DNA of 44,547 bases from CG2-30-36-39 sp964433225 (GCA_964433225.1 CAYSQA010000006.1:1-44547), one strand, 5' to 3'; positions 1 through 7,677 are shown, numbered from the stretch's first letter. Program-made: numbers and translations. Notes: a model not told the origin generated them from the sequence alone.

Positions 1-1
1 C

Positions 2-43
2 TTGTTTTATTTTTTGGTATCTGGTTGTTCTTTAATAAAACAA
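2..43 (+). repeat. 10-bp perfect inverted repeat in leader of small membrane peptide
   Basis: Positions 2-11 (TTGTTTTATT) are perfectly complementary to 34-43 (AATAAAACAA), leaving a 22-nt loop. A second small hairpin follows (CACTTA at 62-67 with TAAGTG at 75-80). Both lie upstream of the Shine-Dalgarno of the 108-296 gene, so this looks like a structured 5' leader. Its promoter is probably just outside the window. Confidence 0.5.
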
Positions 44-107
44 TTGGTGGTGAACAGATATCACTTATTTCCATTAAGTGGTTGCGCTTTTTTTCAGGAG
101 AAAACCC

Positions 108-296
108 ATGATACTTGTATTGGTAGCACTGGTAATTCTTCTTCCGGTTTACATCTGGCGTTATTTCACCCCTTCCGGAAAAGAGTACGGAAAAAGAAAT
201 GCACCGCCACCCTTAGAAGAATATGAGTATGAAGGTTTGTCACTTGTTGATGATCCATTAATGCTTACAACCAGGCGAAAAAAGAAAAAGGCTTAA
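108..296 (+). CDS. Small single-pass membrane peptide (62 aa), function unknown
   Basis: I do not recognise this gene. I place the start at ATG 108 because AGGAG at 96-100 sits 7 nt upstream; an in-frame GTG at 78 would put the Shine-Dalgarno inside the gene. The first ~18 residues are strongly hydrophobic and form one membrane segment. They are followed by a Pro-rich acidic stretch (APPPLEEYEYE) and a very basic C-terminus (RRKKKKA). A strong terminator begins about 50 nt downstream, so the gene looks monocistronic. It shares its architecture with three other tiny genes here: structured leader, strong Shine-Dalgarno, and seemingly higher GC than the surroundings. Function is open; a membrane-bound regulator or surface peptide are guesses. 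Confidence 0.6.
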   Translation: MILVLVALVILLPVYIWRYFTPSGKEYGKRNAPPPLEEYEYEGLSLVDDPLMLTTRRKKKKA

Positions 297-348
297 GAAT
301 AAAAACCAACATTTGCTGTTGGAGATTGTTCTAAGAGAGTCTTTCATA

Positions 349-386
349 AAAAATCCCTGCTCGAAAGAGTAGGGATTTTTACTTTC
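349..386. terminator. Bidirectional intrinsic terminator with GAAA tetraloop
   Basis: A 14-bp stem (349-362 with 367-380) closes on a GAAA tetraloop. The outer part is AAAAATCCCT/AGGGATTTTT, so a U-run follows on either strand. It separates the plus-strand 62-aa gene from the minus-strand gene ending at 407 and can end transcription from both sides. Confidence 0.85.
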
Positions 387-406
387 AATGATTGGTAAAG
401 TTTTAC

Positions 407-559
407 TTATTTTTTACCAATTAAAGAAGCAAATATTTCTCTAATAAAATCAACCACAAACTTAAAAGTATAGGCACCAATTCTGACCACGTAAGTCATG
501 GTGGCTTCTAAACCTTGGGCAAAAATCTTATTACGTTGTAAGCGACTTGATTCTGACAT
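407..559 (-). CDS. Small conserved-looking peptide (50 aa) coupled to AI-2E family permease gene
   Basis: This short ORF runs from ATG at 559 to TAA at 407-409. It begins MSESSRLQRN, then a hydrophobic/amphipathic stretch (TMTYVVRIGAYTFKFVVDF), and ends SLIGKK. The start lies 2 nt after the stop of the permease gene, so translation is probably coupled. A terminator lies directly downstream. The C-terminal two thirds could form an amphipathic or membrane-inserted helix. I do not recognise the family. The support is position, coupling and an intact reading frame between a stop codon and a terminator. Confidence 0.5.
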   Translation of the reverse strand: MSESSRLQRNKIFAQGLEATMTYVVRIGAYTFKFVVDFIREIFASLIGKK

Positions 560-561
560 AA

Positions 562-1590
562 TTATTCATTTTTTTTATATAAAATTTTTGTTCTCCAGAG
601 TGAATAAGTAGCTCTAATAATGATATAGACTGGGATTGCTAGCAAACCTCCTACCACTCCCCCTAGTTGGAAACCGATCAAGACACAAAGCATCGAGACC
701 AAGGGGTTAACTTTGGCATTAGCACTCATGATTTTGGGGACTAATAGATTATTTTCTAGTTGTTGAATTAGGACATAAACTAAAACAGTGGCCCCAGCCA
801 TAGGAAAGCCATAAGCTACGTATGCCAAAACTACTCCTGGAACAGCAGAAATAAATGGTCCCAAATTCGGCAAGATTTCCAAAAAGCCAGCGAGAATAGC
901 CAGAGGTAAAGCAAAAGGAATTTTTAACATCATTAGACCAAAGTAGGTTGCAATAGCAATGACTACCATAAGAATTAACTGTCCTCTAACCCAGCCTCCA
1001 AGTTGTTTTTCAAGATCATCAATAAACTCTTTAGCAGTTACCAGATGTTCATTTTTATTAGTAAACCAAGCTACTTTTTTATGTAAATTTGGTCTATCTA
1101 ACAACATGTAAAAAGACATAATTAGTAAAGTGACAAAAGTAAAAATACCTGTGAAGGTACCAGTAACTGCGCTAATTAAGAAGTTAACTGAGGAACTAAA
1201 CTGATTGGCTAAGTTACCAATTTCTGAGAAGGAAAACTCCATTTTAGAGAACTGTTGTTGAAGATAGGGCAGGTTAATGGTTTTCAAAAAATGGATAATT
1301 TCGGTAATCAACGGTGGTAAGACCAAGGCTGTAGCAGAAACAATCACGATGATAAACAAAACGTAAACAAAAATCATACTAATAGCTCTAGGCATTTTGA
1401 AGTATTTTTGGAAACGAGTTACGGCTGGGTTTAAAGCTACCATTAAAATAAAAGATAATAGTAATAACAGGAGAATGTTATTAATCGAGGCCATAAACTT
1501 CAAAGCCCCTATGACAGCTAGGGTAAAAATCACGATTGAGGGGCTAATTGATATTTGGGTTTTGTTTTTTGCGGTAGGCCAATCAAACAT
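562..1590 (-). CDS. AI-2E family transporter (PerM/YdiK-like permease)
   Basis: This 342-residue polytopic membrane protein has the family layout. Two or three N-terminal membrane segments come first, then a long amphipathic region (about 95-200), then a C-terminal block of closely spaced helices with Gly/Pro-rich turns (LEILPNLGPFISAVPG, about 240-255). Length and motifs match the AI-2E transporter family, formerly UPF0118. Members export diverse small molecules, or Na+ in some cases, and the substrate cannot be deduced here. TATACT lies 10 nt before ATG 1590 and I see no Shine-Dalgarno. The 50-aa peptide gene follows directly in the same transcript. Confidence 0.88.
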   Translation of the reverse strand: MFDWPTAKNKTQISISPSIVIFTLAVIGALKFMASINNILLLLLLSFILMVALNPAVTRFQKYFKMPRAISMIFVYVLFIIVIVSATALVLPPLITEIIHFLKTINLPYLQQQFSKMEFSFSEIGNLANQFSSSVNFLISAVTGTFTGIFTFVTLLIMSFYMLLDRPNLHKKVAWFTNKNEHLVTAKEFIDDLEKQLGGWVRGQLILMVVIAIATYFGLMMLKIPFALPLAILAGFLEILPNLGPFISAVPGVVLAYVAYGFPMAGATVLVYVLIQQLENNLLVPKIMSANAKVNPLVSMLCVLIGFQLGGVVGGLLAIPVYIIIRATYSLWRTKILYKKNE

Positions 1591-1632
1591 AGTAAAATGT
1601 AGTATAGAATATCAGCCTAGGAGTGGGAAGAG

Positions 1633-2178
1633 TTAAAGATTTTTAATTAAAGTTCTTAGAAATTCTGATTTAGAGGTTTTGTTGTTATCTGCTAATTTTT
1701 TAAGTTTTTCATCTATTTTTTCTGAAATTAAAAAGTTAAATCTTTTTAATTTTTCTATTTTAGTGCTATTAATTAATTTGGGCAGTTCTTTTTTTAATTC
1801 TTCTGTTTTTTTATAAGGGAAAAAGGTAAACTTTCGAAAGTTTTCTAAAAAAACCGAGATATTAGGAGTAGCATCTGACCTAGATACGGCAATGACTGGT
1901 TTATTTAAAGTTAAAGCCTCATGAATTAAATAGCCAACACTAATACTTTCATGAGTTGCTTCAGAAAGGACCAGGTCTGTTTTTCTAATTTTTTTAATAA
2001 TATTTTTATGAAATTTAATATTTTTTTCTAGAGACTGAGAAAGAGATTCTGGGCTTTCTTTTAAGATATGTTCGTAAAATACTTCATGACCCAGATCTTT
2101 TAGTAGTCCAATAATAGATAGATAAAAGAATTTTTGTTTGGCTTTACCGTTAATTGATGCGACCAAAATTATCTTCAC
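1633..2178 (-). CDS. Nucleoside 2-deoxyribosyltransferase-like protein with C-terminal ribbon-helix-helix domain
   Basis: Residues 1-130 resemble the nucleoside 2-deoxyribosyltransferase / DNPH1 (Rcl) fold: an initial beta strand (KIILVASING), a central DLVLSEATHES block carrying the acidic residue expected near the active site, and GYLIHEALTLNKPVIAV. These enzymes cleave or exchange N-glycosidic bonds of deoxynucleosides or nucleotides. The last ~40 residues (RFNFLISEKIDEKLKKLA, then TSKSEFLRTLI) look like a CopG/MetJ ribbon-helix-helix DNA-binding or dimerisation unit. I choose GTG 2178, which overlaps the helicase stop as GTGA and has GAGGGAAG upstream; a TTG at 2184 is possible. The coupling suggests joint expression with the helicase. 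Fold assignment is by motif only. Confidence 0.6.
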   Translation of the reverse strand: MKIILVASINGKAKQKFFYLSIIGLLKDLGHEVFYEHILKESPESLSQSLEKNIKFHKNIIKKIRKTDLVLSEATHESISVGYLIHEALTLNKPVIAVSRSDATPNISVFLENFRKFTFFPYKKTEELKKELPKLINSTKIEKLKRFNFLISEKIDEKLKKLADNNKTSKSEFLRTLIKNL

Positions 2179-5100
2179 TGCCAAGCTTCCCTCAACTCTT
2201 TCACTACATCTTTAATTAATTTTTCCAAAGCCTTTACATCTTCATCCAACAACTCAAAATTTCTAGTCACAATTTTGCTAGAGTTATTTGGTTCTAAGAA
2301 CTCAAATTCACCACTGACCACTTCATATGGAAAAGATTTATCTAGTTTGGTTAATAGTTTGTAGAATAATAGTTGGCGTTTATATGGACCACGAATATTT
2401 TCTGGTAATTTTCTTTCTCGTTCAGATAGTTTGGCATTAGCAGTTTTGCCTTCAATTTCATTAGCACTTTTGACTTTACCAGTTTTGTAGTCGATTACTT
2501 TGACTTGTTTTTGTTCAATACTATGCCAGTCAATTCGGTCAATTCTTCCAGTCAAAGCAATATCATCAAGTATGACTTTTTGTTTACCACTGCCGAAGAA
2601 CCGTTCGATAAATAATGGATTTGGATTTTTATTTGCTAACTCTAAGTAGTAGCGGTCTAACACTTCATAGCCATATTTAAGACGATTAAATTGTTCTGCT
2701 GGTTCTAAAATTTCTTGTTCTAAGGCTAACTCAAACTGCTTTTTTAGATCATTCAAAGTTGGATATTGGCTTGTTTGTTGGAAAGTTTTGTAAAGAAATT
2801 CCATGGTGTTATGCATAGCGGTTCCAAAAGCTAATTGGGGAATTTTGGCTCTAGGGATTCTAAGTAAGGTGTTATGCAAAAACTCTTCTGGACTACGTAG
2901 GTAAGTATTCAAAGCAGTCACTGACCAGCGGAAGTTAGTTAGCAACCAGTTGAGGTAAAGCTTTTCTTTTTCACCAGTAATGAGAACATCTGGGGTGGGA
3001 TTTGGTTTGAGGATTTTGGTTAGGTATTGGGCTGAGTTTTCTTCATTTAACTCACTCGCTAATTTTTGCCAGGTTTGTTGGTTATTAGTTTCTTGGACTT
3101 CTATCAGAAACATGCTAGGGACTACATCACGGCTATGCCCTTCCGTAATAACTGTATCTGGGTGAGAAATGACTATTTGGTTTTTAGCTCTAGTCAGAGC
3201 TACATAGAATAAACGGCGTTCATCTTCATTGCGTTCTTTAGTATCAAGATTAGTGTTTTTTAAGATTTCTACAGGTAGTTTAATAAGTTCTCTTTTTCGG
3301 TTATTACCCCACTTTTTATCAAGACATTGGTATAAAAAAACATTTTCCCATTCTCTGCCTTTAGCTTTATGAACAGTTGATAAATGGACAGCTTGTTTGC
3401 GGACATTGAGATCTTCGATGGTAATTTGTAGGTTATGTTCTTCAATCAAAGCGAGAGTTTTTAGTAAATCAACTAGTTTAAATTGGTGATTATGATTAAC
3501 CAATTTTTTAATTTCACTAAACAAAGAGTTTAAAACGGTAATGCCATAAATTTTTCCTGGTTGGTTAATAATCCATGGTAGTAAACCAGATTCTTGAATA
3601 ACTTGTTCAAAAAAAGCAGGAAAAGTTTTATTCGCATCAGCACTGTCCCAGTTTTTAAGGTTATTAAGATAGTTTTTAAGGGGGATTAATTCTAAAGGGG
3701 TAATTTCATGGCCTGGGTGAAGTTTGTTAATTGCTGTTAAATCTTGTTCGATTAGATCTAAGAGTGGTAGTTTAGTTTTACCGGATGCTCTTGCTAGTTT
3801 TAGAACCACATCTTTTTCCCAAGCAAAAGTATTTTTTAACCAATCATATTGTAGAGTTTCATAAAGTAGTTCAGTTTCTTCACCAGTTCTAATCGCGACG
3901 ATTACTCTGAATAAAGTAATCAGTTGGCGAACAATTTCTTCTTTAAGGGCATCCCCTCCACCTTCAACTTCATAAGGAATCTGCCAATTGTCAAATACCT
4001 CAACCAAAGTATGTCTGTCAGCATTGTGACGATATAGAACCGAGATTTCATGAGCTGGGACAGCTTGGTCCAAAAGTTGTTTGATTTGCTCGGCAATTTG
4101 AACAGCTTCTAATACTTGTGATGAAGCTGTTATTAAATTAATTTTATTGCCTTTGCCATGAGGACTTTTAAGATTATTAACTAAGGAGATTTTTTTATTA
4201 CTAAGTTCAATTGCTAGCTTGTTATGACTAATAACAGCCGTGGCGGTATCGTAGATATTTTGTGGACAACGGTAGCCAGTTTCCAAAGTTATTACTGTTG
4301 CTTGTGGATACTTATGCACAAACTCCAACATGTTTTCTACTGAAGCTCCTTGAAAACGATAAATGGCTTGATTGGGGTCTCCTACTACGAAAATATTAGC
4401 AGCTTCTTGCCAGTAACTAGCCAACAAATCAACAACAGTATTTTGCGCAGAGTTAGTATCTTGGTATTCATCAACCAAAAAATAATGAAGGTTTTCTTGA
4501 TATTCACGTAGTAACAATTCATTTTTTTGAAAAGCTTCAACCACTAATACAATCATGTCATCAAAGTCATAGCGCTTACCAGCTCTTAATTTTTGTTGGT
4601 AGGTTTTATAAACCTCCAACAACTCTTTATTTTTGGCTAACTGTTTTTGATCTTTTTCCCAATCAGTTCTACTCAGTTCTCCAGGTTTTTTACGAGTCCT
4701 TTTGCCGGGTTCTGCTGGTGATGGTTCAGTTGCGATTAAACGTTGTTCCCATTGGTTTAATAGCTCTTGATACTGATAGGGGTTAATGCCTTCTCTTTTA
4801 AGATCAGAGATTCCTTTAATGGCATCTTTGATGTAAAAAAATGGTGTGTTGAGAGGTTTGATTTCTTTTAAATTTAAATTATGAAAAATATCTTCAAAGA
4901 ATTCATAACGTTCTAAGTCTGATAAAGGAGTACTATCTCTTTCAATGGGAAAAGCTTCTGGATGATTATCGATTACTTCTTTACAAAAGGCATGGAAAGT
5001 AGCAATTTGCACATAATAACCAGTTTTACCAATCATTTTGACTAATCTTTCACGCATGTTTTTGGCAGCGCTTTCAGTAAAGGTCAAAGCCAAAATACTA

Positions 5101-5276
5101 GTAGGATTGGTGTCGGTTTTTTGCAGAATTTGGGCAATTCTAGCGGTTAAAACTTGGGTTTTACCTGTACCAGGACCAGCAATCACCATTACTGGACCGT
5201 CAATGGTTTCAACTGCTTTTTTTTGAGCTGGGTTAAGTGCTTGATAGATGCGACTAAAATTTTGGTCTTGTGACAT
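2175..5276 (-). CDS. UvrD/PcrA-family DNA helicase with C-terminal RecB-type nuclease domain
   Basis: This 1033-residue superfamily 1A helicase-nuclease shows Walker A (AGPGTGKTQ, near residue 35), motif II VDEYQDTN, motif III GDPNQAIYRFQGA, motif V STVHKAKGREWENVF and motif VI RRLFYVALTRAK. The last ~250 residues carry a PD-(D/E)XK nuclease of the RecB/AddB type: FGTAMHNTMEF, then GRIDRID, VIDYKTGK, and a QLLFY helix. It probably unwinds and trims DNA ends in recombination or repair. An insertion rich in Lys/Arg/Pro lies near residues 195-225. TATAAT at 5285-5290 is 8 nt before ATG 5276 with no Shine-Dalgarno, predicting a leaderless transcript. It differs from RecB/AddA in having no visible partner gene here. 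Confidence 0.92.
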   Translation of the reverse strand: MSQDQNFSRIYQALNPAQKKAVETIDGPVMVIAGPGTGKTQVLTARIAQILQKTDTNPTSILALTFTESAAKNMRERLVKMIGKTGYYVQIATFHAFCKEVIDNHPEAFPIERDSTPLSDLERYEFFEDIFHNLNLKEIKPLNTPFFYIKDAIKGISDLKREGINPYQYQELLNQWEQRLIATEPSPAEPGKRTRKKPGELSRTDWEKDQKQLAKNKELLEVYKTYQQKLRAGKRYDFDDMIVLVVEAFQKNELLLREYQENLHYFLVDEYQDTNSAQNTVVDLLASYWQEAANIFVVGDPNQAIYRFQGASVENMLEFVHKYPQATVITLETGYRCPQNIYDTATAVISHNKLAIELSNKKISLVNNLKSPHGKGNKINLITASSQVLEAVQIAEQIKQLLDQAVPAHEISVLYRHNADRHTLVEVFDNWQIPYEVEGGGDALKEEIVRQLITLFRVIVAIRTGEETELLYETLQYDWLKNTFAWEKDVVLKLARASGKTKLPLLDLIEQDLTAINKLHPGHEITPLELIPLKNYLNNLKNWDSADANKTFPAFFEQVIQESGLLPWIINQPGKIYGITVLNSLFSEIKKLVNHNHQFKLVDLLKTLALIEEHNLQITIEDLNVRKQAVHLSTVHKAKGREWENVFLYQCLDKKWGNNRKRELIKLPVEILKNTNLDTKERNEDERRLFYVALTRAKNQIVISHPDTVITEGHSRDVVPSMFLIEVQETNNQQTWQKLASELNEENSAQYLTKILKPNPTPDVLITGEKEKLYLNWLLTNFRWSVTALNTYLRSPEEFLHNTLLRIPRAKIPQLAFGTAMHNTMEFLYKTFQQTSQYPTLNDLKKQFELALEQEILEPAEQFNRLKYGYEVLDRYYLELANKNPNPLFIERFFGSGKQKVILDDIALTGRIDRIDWHSIEQKQVKVIDYKTGKVKSANEIEGKTANAKLSERERKLPENIRGPYKRQLLFYKLLTKLDKSFPYEVVSGEFEFLEPNNSSKIVTRNFELLDEDVKALEKLIKDVVKELREAWQ

Positions 5277-5284
5277 CAGTGGTC

Positions 5285-5290
5285 ATTATA
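5285..5290 (-). promoter_or_regulatory. -10 element (TATAAT), leaderless promoter of the UvrD helicase gene
   Basis: The perfect hexamer ends 8 nt before ATG 5276. The usual start site about 7 nt downstream of a -10 element would fall at the start codon. Confidence 0.65.
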
Positions 5291-5321
5291 GCTGATGAGA
5301 AAGTTGGGAACAGGTGAAAAA

Positions 5322-5816
5322 CTAGGCTTTTTTATTGCGAGTTTTTTTATCAGGAAAATACCAAGCTTGGTCTTTTTGGGCTTGTTGAGTATTTCTAACG
5401 GCCACAGAACTCATCGCTCGGTCAAAGATAGTTACCCAATAGGGTTGCCGTTGGTTAAGTTTAATGTTTCTGGTTTTAATTGCCTCAGGAATATTAGCTG
5501 TTTCAACGGAAGTATCAGGGTAAATAAGTTTTTGAGCATTACGGCAAATGGTTAAACCATTCTCAGCAAAATCAGGATTAATATTGAATTTTTTGGCATA
5601 CTTTGGGGGAATAATTTGATGAATAATTATTTTTCCTCCACAGTTATGTTCGCCAGGAAATTGACAAGAATCTTGATCTCGTTCTTTGATCGCTGTTTTT
5701 TGTTTTTCAGAATACGCACCCAAACTAACAAGAGTAGCAATAGCTAATAAACCCAAAGGACCAATGAGTTTTCCCCAGTCAAATCTTTCTGCCGAGTTTT
5801 CTGGATTTTTGGCCAT
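5322..5816 (-). CDS. Membrane-anchored HNH-like protein with degenerate active site
   Basis: This 164-residue protein has an N-terminal membrane segment (about 16-34) followed by an HNH-type module: RDQDSCQFPG (C51), C59, IHQIIPP (H66), NPDFAENGLTIC (N86, C91) and RNAQKLIYPD. Compared with the family pattern (HHIIP ... NGITLCxxCH), the metal-ligand His is kept. The following general-base His is Gln67, and the second Cys-His pair is Ala94-Gln95. It may therefore bind nucleic acid or be structural rather than cleave. The C-terminal ~50 residues are basic. I use ATG 5816; the upstream TTG at 5831 lies before the TATAAT at 5823-5828. The stop codon of the upstream dus gene lies inside that -10 hexamer. 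Confidence 0.55.
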   Translation of the reverse strand: MAKNPENSAERFDWGKLIGPLGLLAIATLVSLGAYSEKQKTAIKERDQDSCQFPGEHNCGGKIIIHQIIPPKYAKKFNINPDFAENGLTICRNAQKLIYPDTSVETANIPEAIKTRNIKLNQRQPYWVTIFDRAMSSVAVRNTQQAQKDQAWYFPDKKTRNKKA

Positions 5817-5822
5817 AGCGAT

Positions 5823-5828
5823 ATTATA
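5823..5828 (-). promoter_or_regulatory. -10 element overlapping the dus stop codon
   Basis: TATAAT ends 6 nt before ATG 5816 and contains the TAA stop of the upstream gene. It predicts a leaderless transcript for the HNH-like gene. Confidence 0.55.
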
Positions 5829-6903
5829 CAACCAAGAGTTGATGTTTTTGTAAAATTTCTTTGACTTGTGCGCTATTTTCTGTTTTTACTAATTCAATCC
5901 TAATATCACTGGCGTTGGGAAAGTTTTTAATGTACCAAGTTAGGTGTTTGCGCATTGGTAAAAACCGATAGCGTTCATCTTGTTGGTAGGTTTGCTCATA
6001 GAGCAAGCTATGTTCCAAAGCTAGGGCTGCTCGTTGTTGAATAGTAACTTCTGATTTAGTTTTTGAGAAAAGCCAGGGATTTCCAAAGCTAGCTCGACCG
6101 ATTAAGATCCCATCAACTTGATATTGATTAATTTTTTCTAAAGCCTCTTCAAGCGAGTGAACATCCCCATTGCCCAGAAAAGTAATATCAGAGTTATTTT
6201 GTTTGATTAGTTGGGCAGCTTTACCAATTTCCTCCCAACTAGCAAAACCAGTGTAAGCTTGGCGTAAAGTTCTACCGTGAAGAGCAATTGCCGCTGGTTC
6301 TACTTCTAATAAATATTTTAGCCAATCTTCAGTAATCACTTGGTCATAACCAACTCTAGTTTTAACACTAATAGGAATTATCCGGTCATGAGCTTGATAT
6401 TGTTTGGGAAGTTGTTGGTGGCGTTGTTCAATAATTTCACAAATACTATTAGTTAAATCAGGACAGTCACGAACTGTTTGGCCACTCTGCCAATCAGTTA
6501 CTCCTTGCTTAGTAGCTTTAACAATTTCTTGAGCAAGCTTGGGGGTTTTAATCAAGCCAGCTCCAGCCCCACTTTGGGAAACACTTTTGGCAGGACAACC
6601 CATATTAATATCAACACCATCAAAACCTAATTGGCATAAAGCGATTGTTGTTTGACGAAAATATTCTGGAGTAGTGCCATAAATTTGAGCCACAATTGGG
6701 CGTTGAGTTTCATCGTAAAGGAAGTCCACCAGTGGTTTTACTACCCCACGACAGAAGCCTTCAACAGTGGCAAACTCAGTATAAATTACATCAGGCTGAC
6801 CATATTTCTTGGTTAAGTGACGAAAAGGATGATCTGTCACCCCATCCATCGGTGACAAACCAATAATTGGTTTAGCTAATTTACTCCAAAATCCAGATTT
6901 CAT
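5824..6903 (-). CDS. dusB: tRNA-dihydrouridine synthase, DusB-like
   Basis: This FMN-dependent enzyme reduces uridine to dihydrouridine in the tRNA D-loop. The 359 residues form a TIM barrel with the family signatures: GLSPMDGVTDHPFR near the N-terminus (FMN phosphate region), DINMGCPAKSV with the catalytic Cys, a Lys/Arg-rich ISVKTRVGY strand, IALHGRT, and GILIGRASFGNPW near residue 275. The C-terminal helical domain is present. It is slightly longer than typical DusB (~320-330) because of an insert after the AQEIVKAT helix. TATAAT at 6911-6916 lies 7 nt before ATG. The Dus subfamily (A, B or C) is assigned only by resemblance. Confidence 0.88.
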   Translation of the reverse strand: MKSGFWSKLAKPIIGLSPMDGVTDHPFRHLTKKYGQPDVIYTEFATVEGFCRGVVKPLVDFLYDETQRPIVAQIYGTTPEYFRQTTIALCQLGFDGVDINMGCPAKSVSQSGAGAGLIKTPKLAQEIVKATKQGVTDWQSGQTVRDCPDLTNSICEIIEQRHQQLPKQYQAHDRIIPISVKTRVGYDQVITEDWLKYLLEVEPAAIALHGRTLRQAYTGFASWEEIGKAAQLIKQNNSDITFLGNGDVHSLEEALEKINQYQVDGILIGRASFGNPWLFSKTKSEVTIQQRAALALEHSLLYEQTYQQDERYRFLPMRKHLTWYIKNFPNASDIRIELVKTENSAQVKEILQKHQLLVV

Positions 6904-6910
6904 ATCAGGT

Positions 6911-6916
6911 ATTATA
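6911..6916 (-). promoter_or_regulatory. -10 element, leaderless promoter of dusB
   Basis: TATAAT ends 7 nt upstream of ATG 6903 with no Shine-Dalgarno between. It is divergent from the tRNA-Gly -10 element at 6932-6937. Confidence 0.65.
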
Positions 6917-6931
6917 CTTGAAAGCTTGCGT

Positions 6932-6937
6932 TATAAT
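6932..6937 (+). promoter_or_regulatory. -10 element of tRNA-Gly
   Basis: TATAAT lies 16 nt upstream of the mature 5' end of tRNA-Gly. No convincing -35 hexamer is visible. Confidence 0.55.
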
Positions 6938-6953
6938 GGTGTTTATTAAATTT

Positions 6954-7025
6954 GCGGGTGTAGTACAGTGGTAGTATGTCTGCTTCCCAAGCAGAAGATC
7001 GCGAGTTCGAGCCTCGTCACCCGCT
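6954..7025 (+). tRNA. tRNA-Gly(CCC)
   Basis: A complete 72-nt cloverleaf. The acceptor stem is GCGGGTG/CACCCGC; the anticodon stem TCTGC/GCAGA closes the loop TTCCCAA (anticodon CCC at 6986-6988, reading GGG); the T-arm is GCGAG-TTCGAGC-CTCGT. The discriminator base is U (T at 7025) and CCA is not encoded, so a CCA-adding enzyme is needed. The U discriminator matches the UGGA bulge of the glyS T-box at 41.17 kb. A terminator follows at 7031-7058. Confidence 0.95.
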
Positions 7026-7027
7026 CA
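7009..7027 (+). repeat. 19-bp direct repeat, copy 1 (3' end of tRNA-Gly)
   Basis: GAGCCTCGTCACCCGCTCA, which spans part of the T-arm, the acceptor 3' strand and two extra bases, recurs exactly at 7179-7197. It resembles an att-type duplication at a tRNA 3' end. Confidence 0.9.
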
Positions 7028-7030
7028 TAG

Positions 7031-7058
7031 AAAAAATTGGCCACTGCCAATTTTTTTT
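7031..7058 (+). terminator. Intrinsic terminator after tRNA-Gly
   Basis: Stem AAAAAATTGG/CCAATTTTTT (7031-7040 with 7047-7056), loop CCACTG, followed by a U-run. Confidence 0.85.
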
Positions 7059-7178
7059 ATGAACTGATGGCTGGTACAGATCCCTGCTGAACAAAGTGAA
7101 GCTGGTTCACCGCCAAGCGAACCATAAGATTTAGTTTTGTTTGAATTTGCGAAGCGCGTGGCTAATCCCCAAAGGGGG

Positions 7179-7197
7179 GAGCCTCGTCACCCGCTCA
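7179..7197 (+). repeat. 19-bp direct repeat, copy 2 (tRNA-Gly 3'-end fragment, att-like)
   Basis: An exact second copy of the 19-bp tRNA-Gly 3' segment, 170 bp after the first. It is not preceded by a tRNA body; upstream is a CCCC-AAA-GGGG mini-hairpin and sequence I cannot assign. The 120 nt between the terminator and this copy contain no gene I can support. The copy is consistent with an integration scar or a remnant of a second tRNA. Confidence 0.85.
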
Positions 7198-7224
7198 GTA
7201 ATGAGAAATTCTAGGGGGATTTTT

Positions 7225-7536
7225 TTAACTTTTATTTTCTTTTTTAATGGTTTTCCAGTGATATAAATAAACTGGTCCTCCAACCAAAATCATGGCTAGA
7301 CTATTGCTAAATTGTCTTTTTCTTTGATTGGCTTGTTCTTCTTCATACATTCTTTTGTTTTGTTCTCTGATGGCAGGAGACTCTGCTTCGGCATAATAGT
7401 AGTAACCATAATCATTAACTTTAAACACATAAGTTTTTAGGGTAAGATCCACGATTTGGATGCTACCAATAATTAAAATTAGTAAGCCGACAAAAGAAAA
7501 AAGATACAAGTAAAGCAAACGTAAGTTGAGTTTCAT
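7225..7536 (-). CDS. Small two-pass membrane protein (DUF5671-like?)
   Basis: This 103-residue protein has an N-terminal hydrophobic helix (about 8-30, LYLFSFVGLLILIIG), a central Tyr-rich acidic segment (DYGYYYYAEAESPA) with a charged Glu/Arg helix, and a second membrane helix (about 75-92). The layout resembles DUF5671-type proteins of CPR bacteria, but I cannot confirm that. I take ATG 7536: AAAGG lies 6 nt upstream, and a -10 TATAAT at 7564-7569 gives a ~20-nt leader. The upstream in-frame extension would cross both the promoter and a terminator. Function unknown. Confidence 0.6.
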   Translation of the reverse strand: MKLNLRLLYLYLFSFVGLLILIIGSIQIVDLTLKTYVFKVNDYGYYYYAEAESPAIREQNKRMYEEEQANQRKRQFSNSLAMILVGGPVYLYHWKTIKKENKS

Positions 7537-7563
7537 AATTAGCCTTTCAACTATCAGTTTACC

Positions 7564-7569
7564 ATTATA
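7564..7569 (-). promoter_or_regulatory. -10 element of the 103-aa membrane protein gene
   Basis: TATAAT lies directly downstream of the U-run of the preceding terminator on the minus strand. ATG 7536 follows after a leader of about 20 nt that includes an AAAGG Shine-Dalgarno. Confidence 0.55.
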
Positions 7570-7593
7570 AAAAAAGCTCCGTATATAGGAGCT
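7570..7593 (-). terminator. Intrinsic terminator downstream of the 101-aa gene
   Basis: Read on the minus strand: AGCTCC, loop TATATAC, GGAGCT, then a T-run into the next promoter. It insulates the two small membrane protein genes. Confidence 0.75.
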
Positions 7594-7645
7594 CAGATAA
7601 ATATTTTTGTTAAAGCCACACTGATTTTTTTGGTTTTTTAATGAG

Positions 7646-7672
7646 GGGGGTGCACATGAATTGTGCACCCCC
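7646..7672. repeat. Strong 10-bp hairpin just after the 101-aa gene
   Basis: GGGGGTGCAC and GTGCACCCCC are separated by 7 nt, immediately after the stop of the minus-strand 101-aa gene. On the minus strand no U-run follows; on the plus strand GTTTTT follows. It may protect the mRNA 3' end, with the terminator at 7570-7593 doing the release. Confidence 0.7.
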
Positions 7673-7677
7673 GTTTT

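Noticed and set aside
2..226. Alternative ORF overlapping the first small gene in another frame
   Set aside because: No ribosome-binding site; its sequence is Cys/His-rich and low in coding character. The 108-296 frame has a Shine-Dalgarno, a membrane helix and a terminator.
1397..1636. Plus-strand ORF opposite the permease gene
   Set aside because: Antisense shadow of a well-supported membrane protein; no promoter or ribosome-binding site.
7179..7197. Second tRNA-Gly gene
   Set aside because: Only the 3' 19 bp are present; no D-arm, anticodon arm or 5' acceptor strand precedes it.
7537..7668. N-terminal extension of the 103-aa membrane protein
   Set aside because: It would be transcribed through a terminator and contains the -10 element of the gene; ATG 7536 has a good Shine-Dalgarno.
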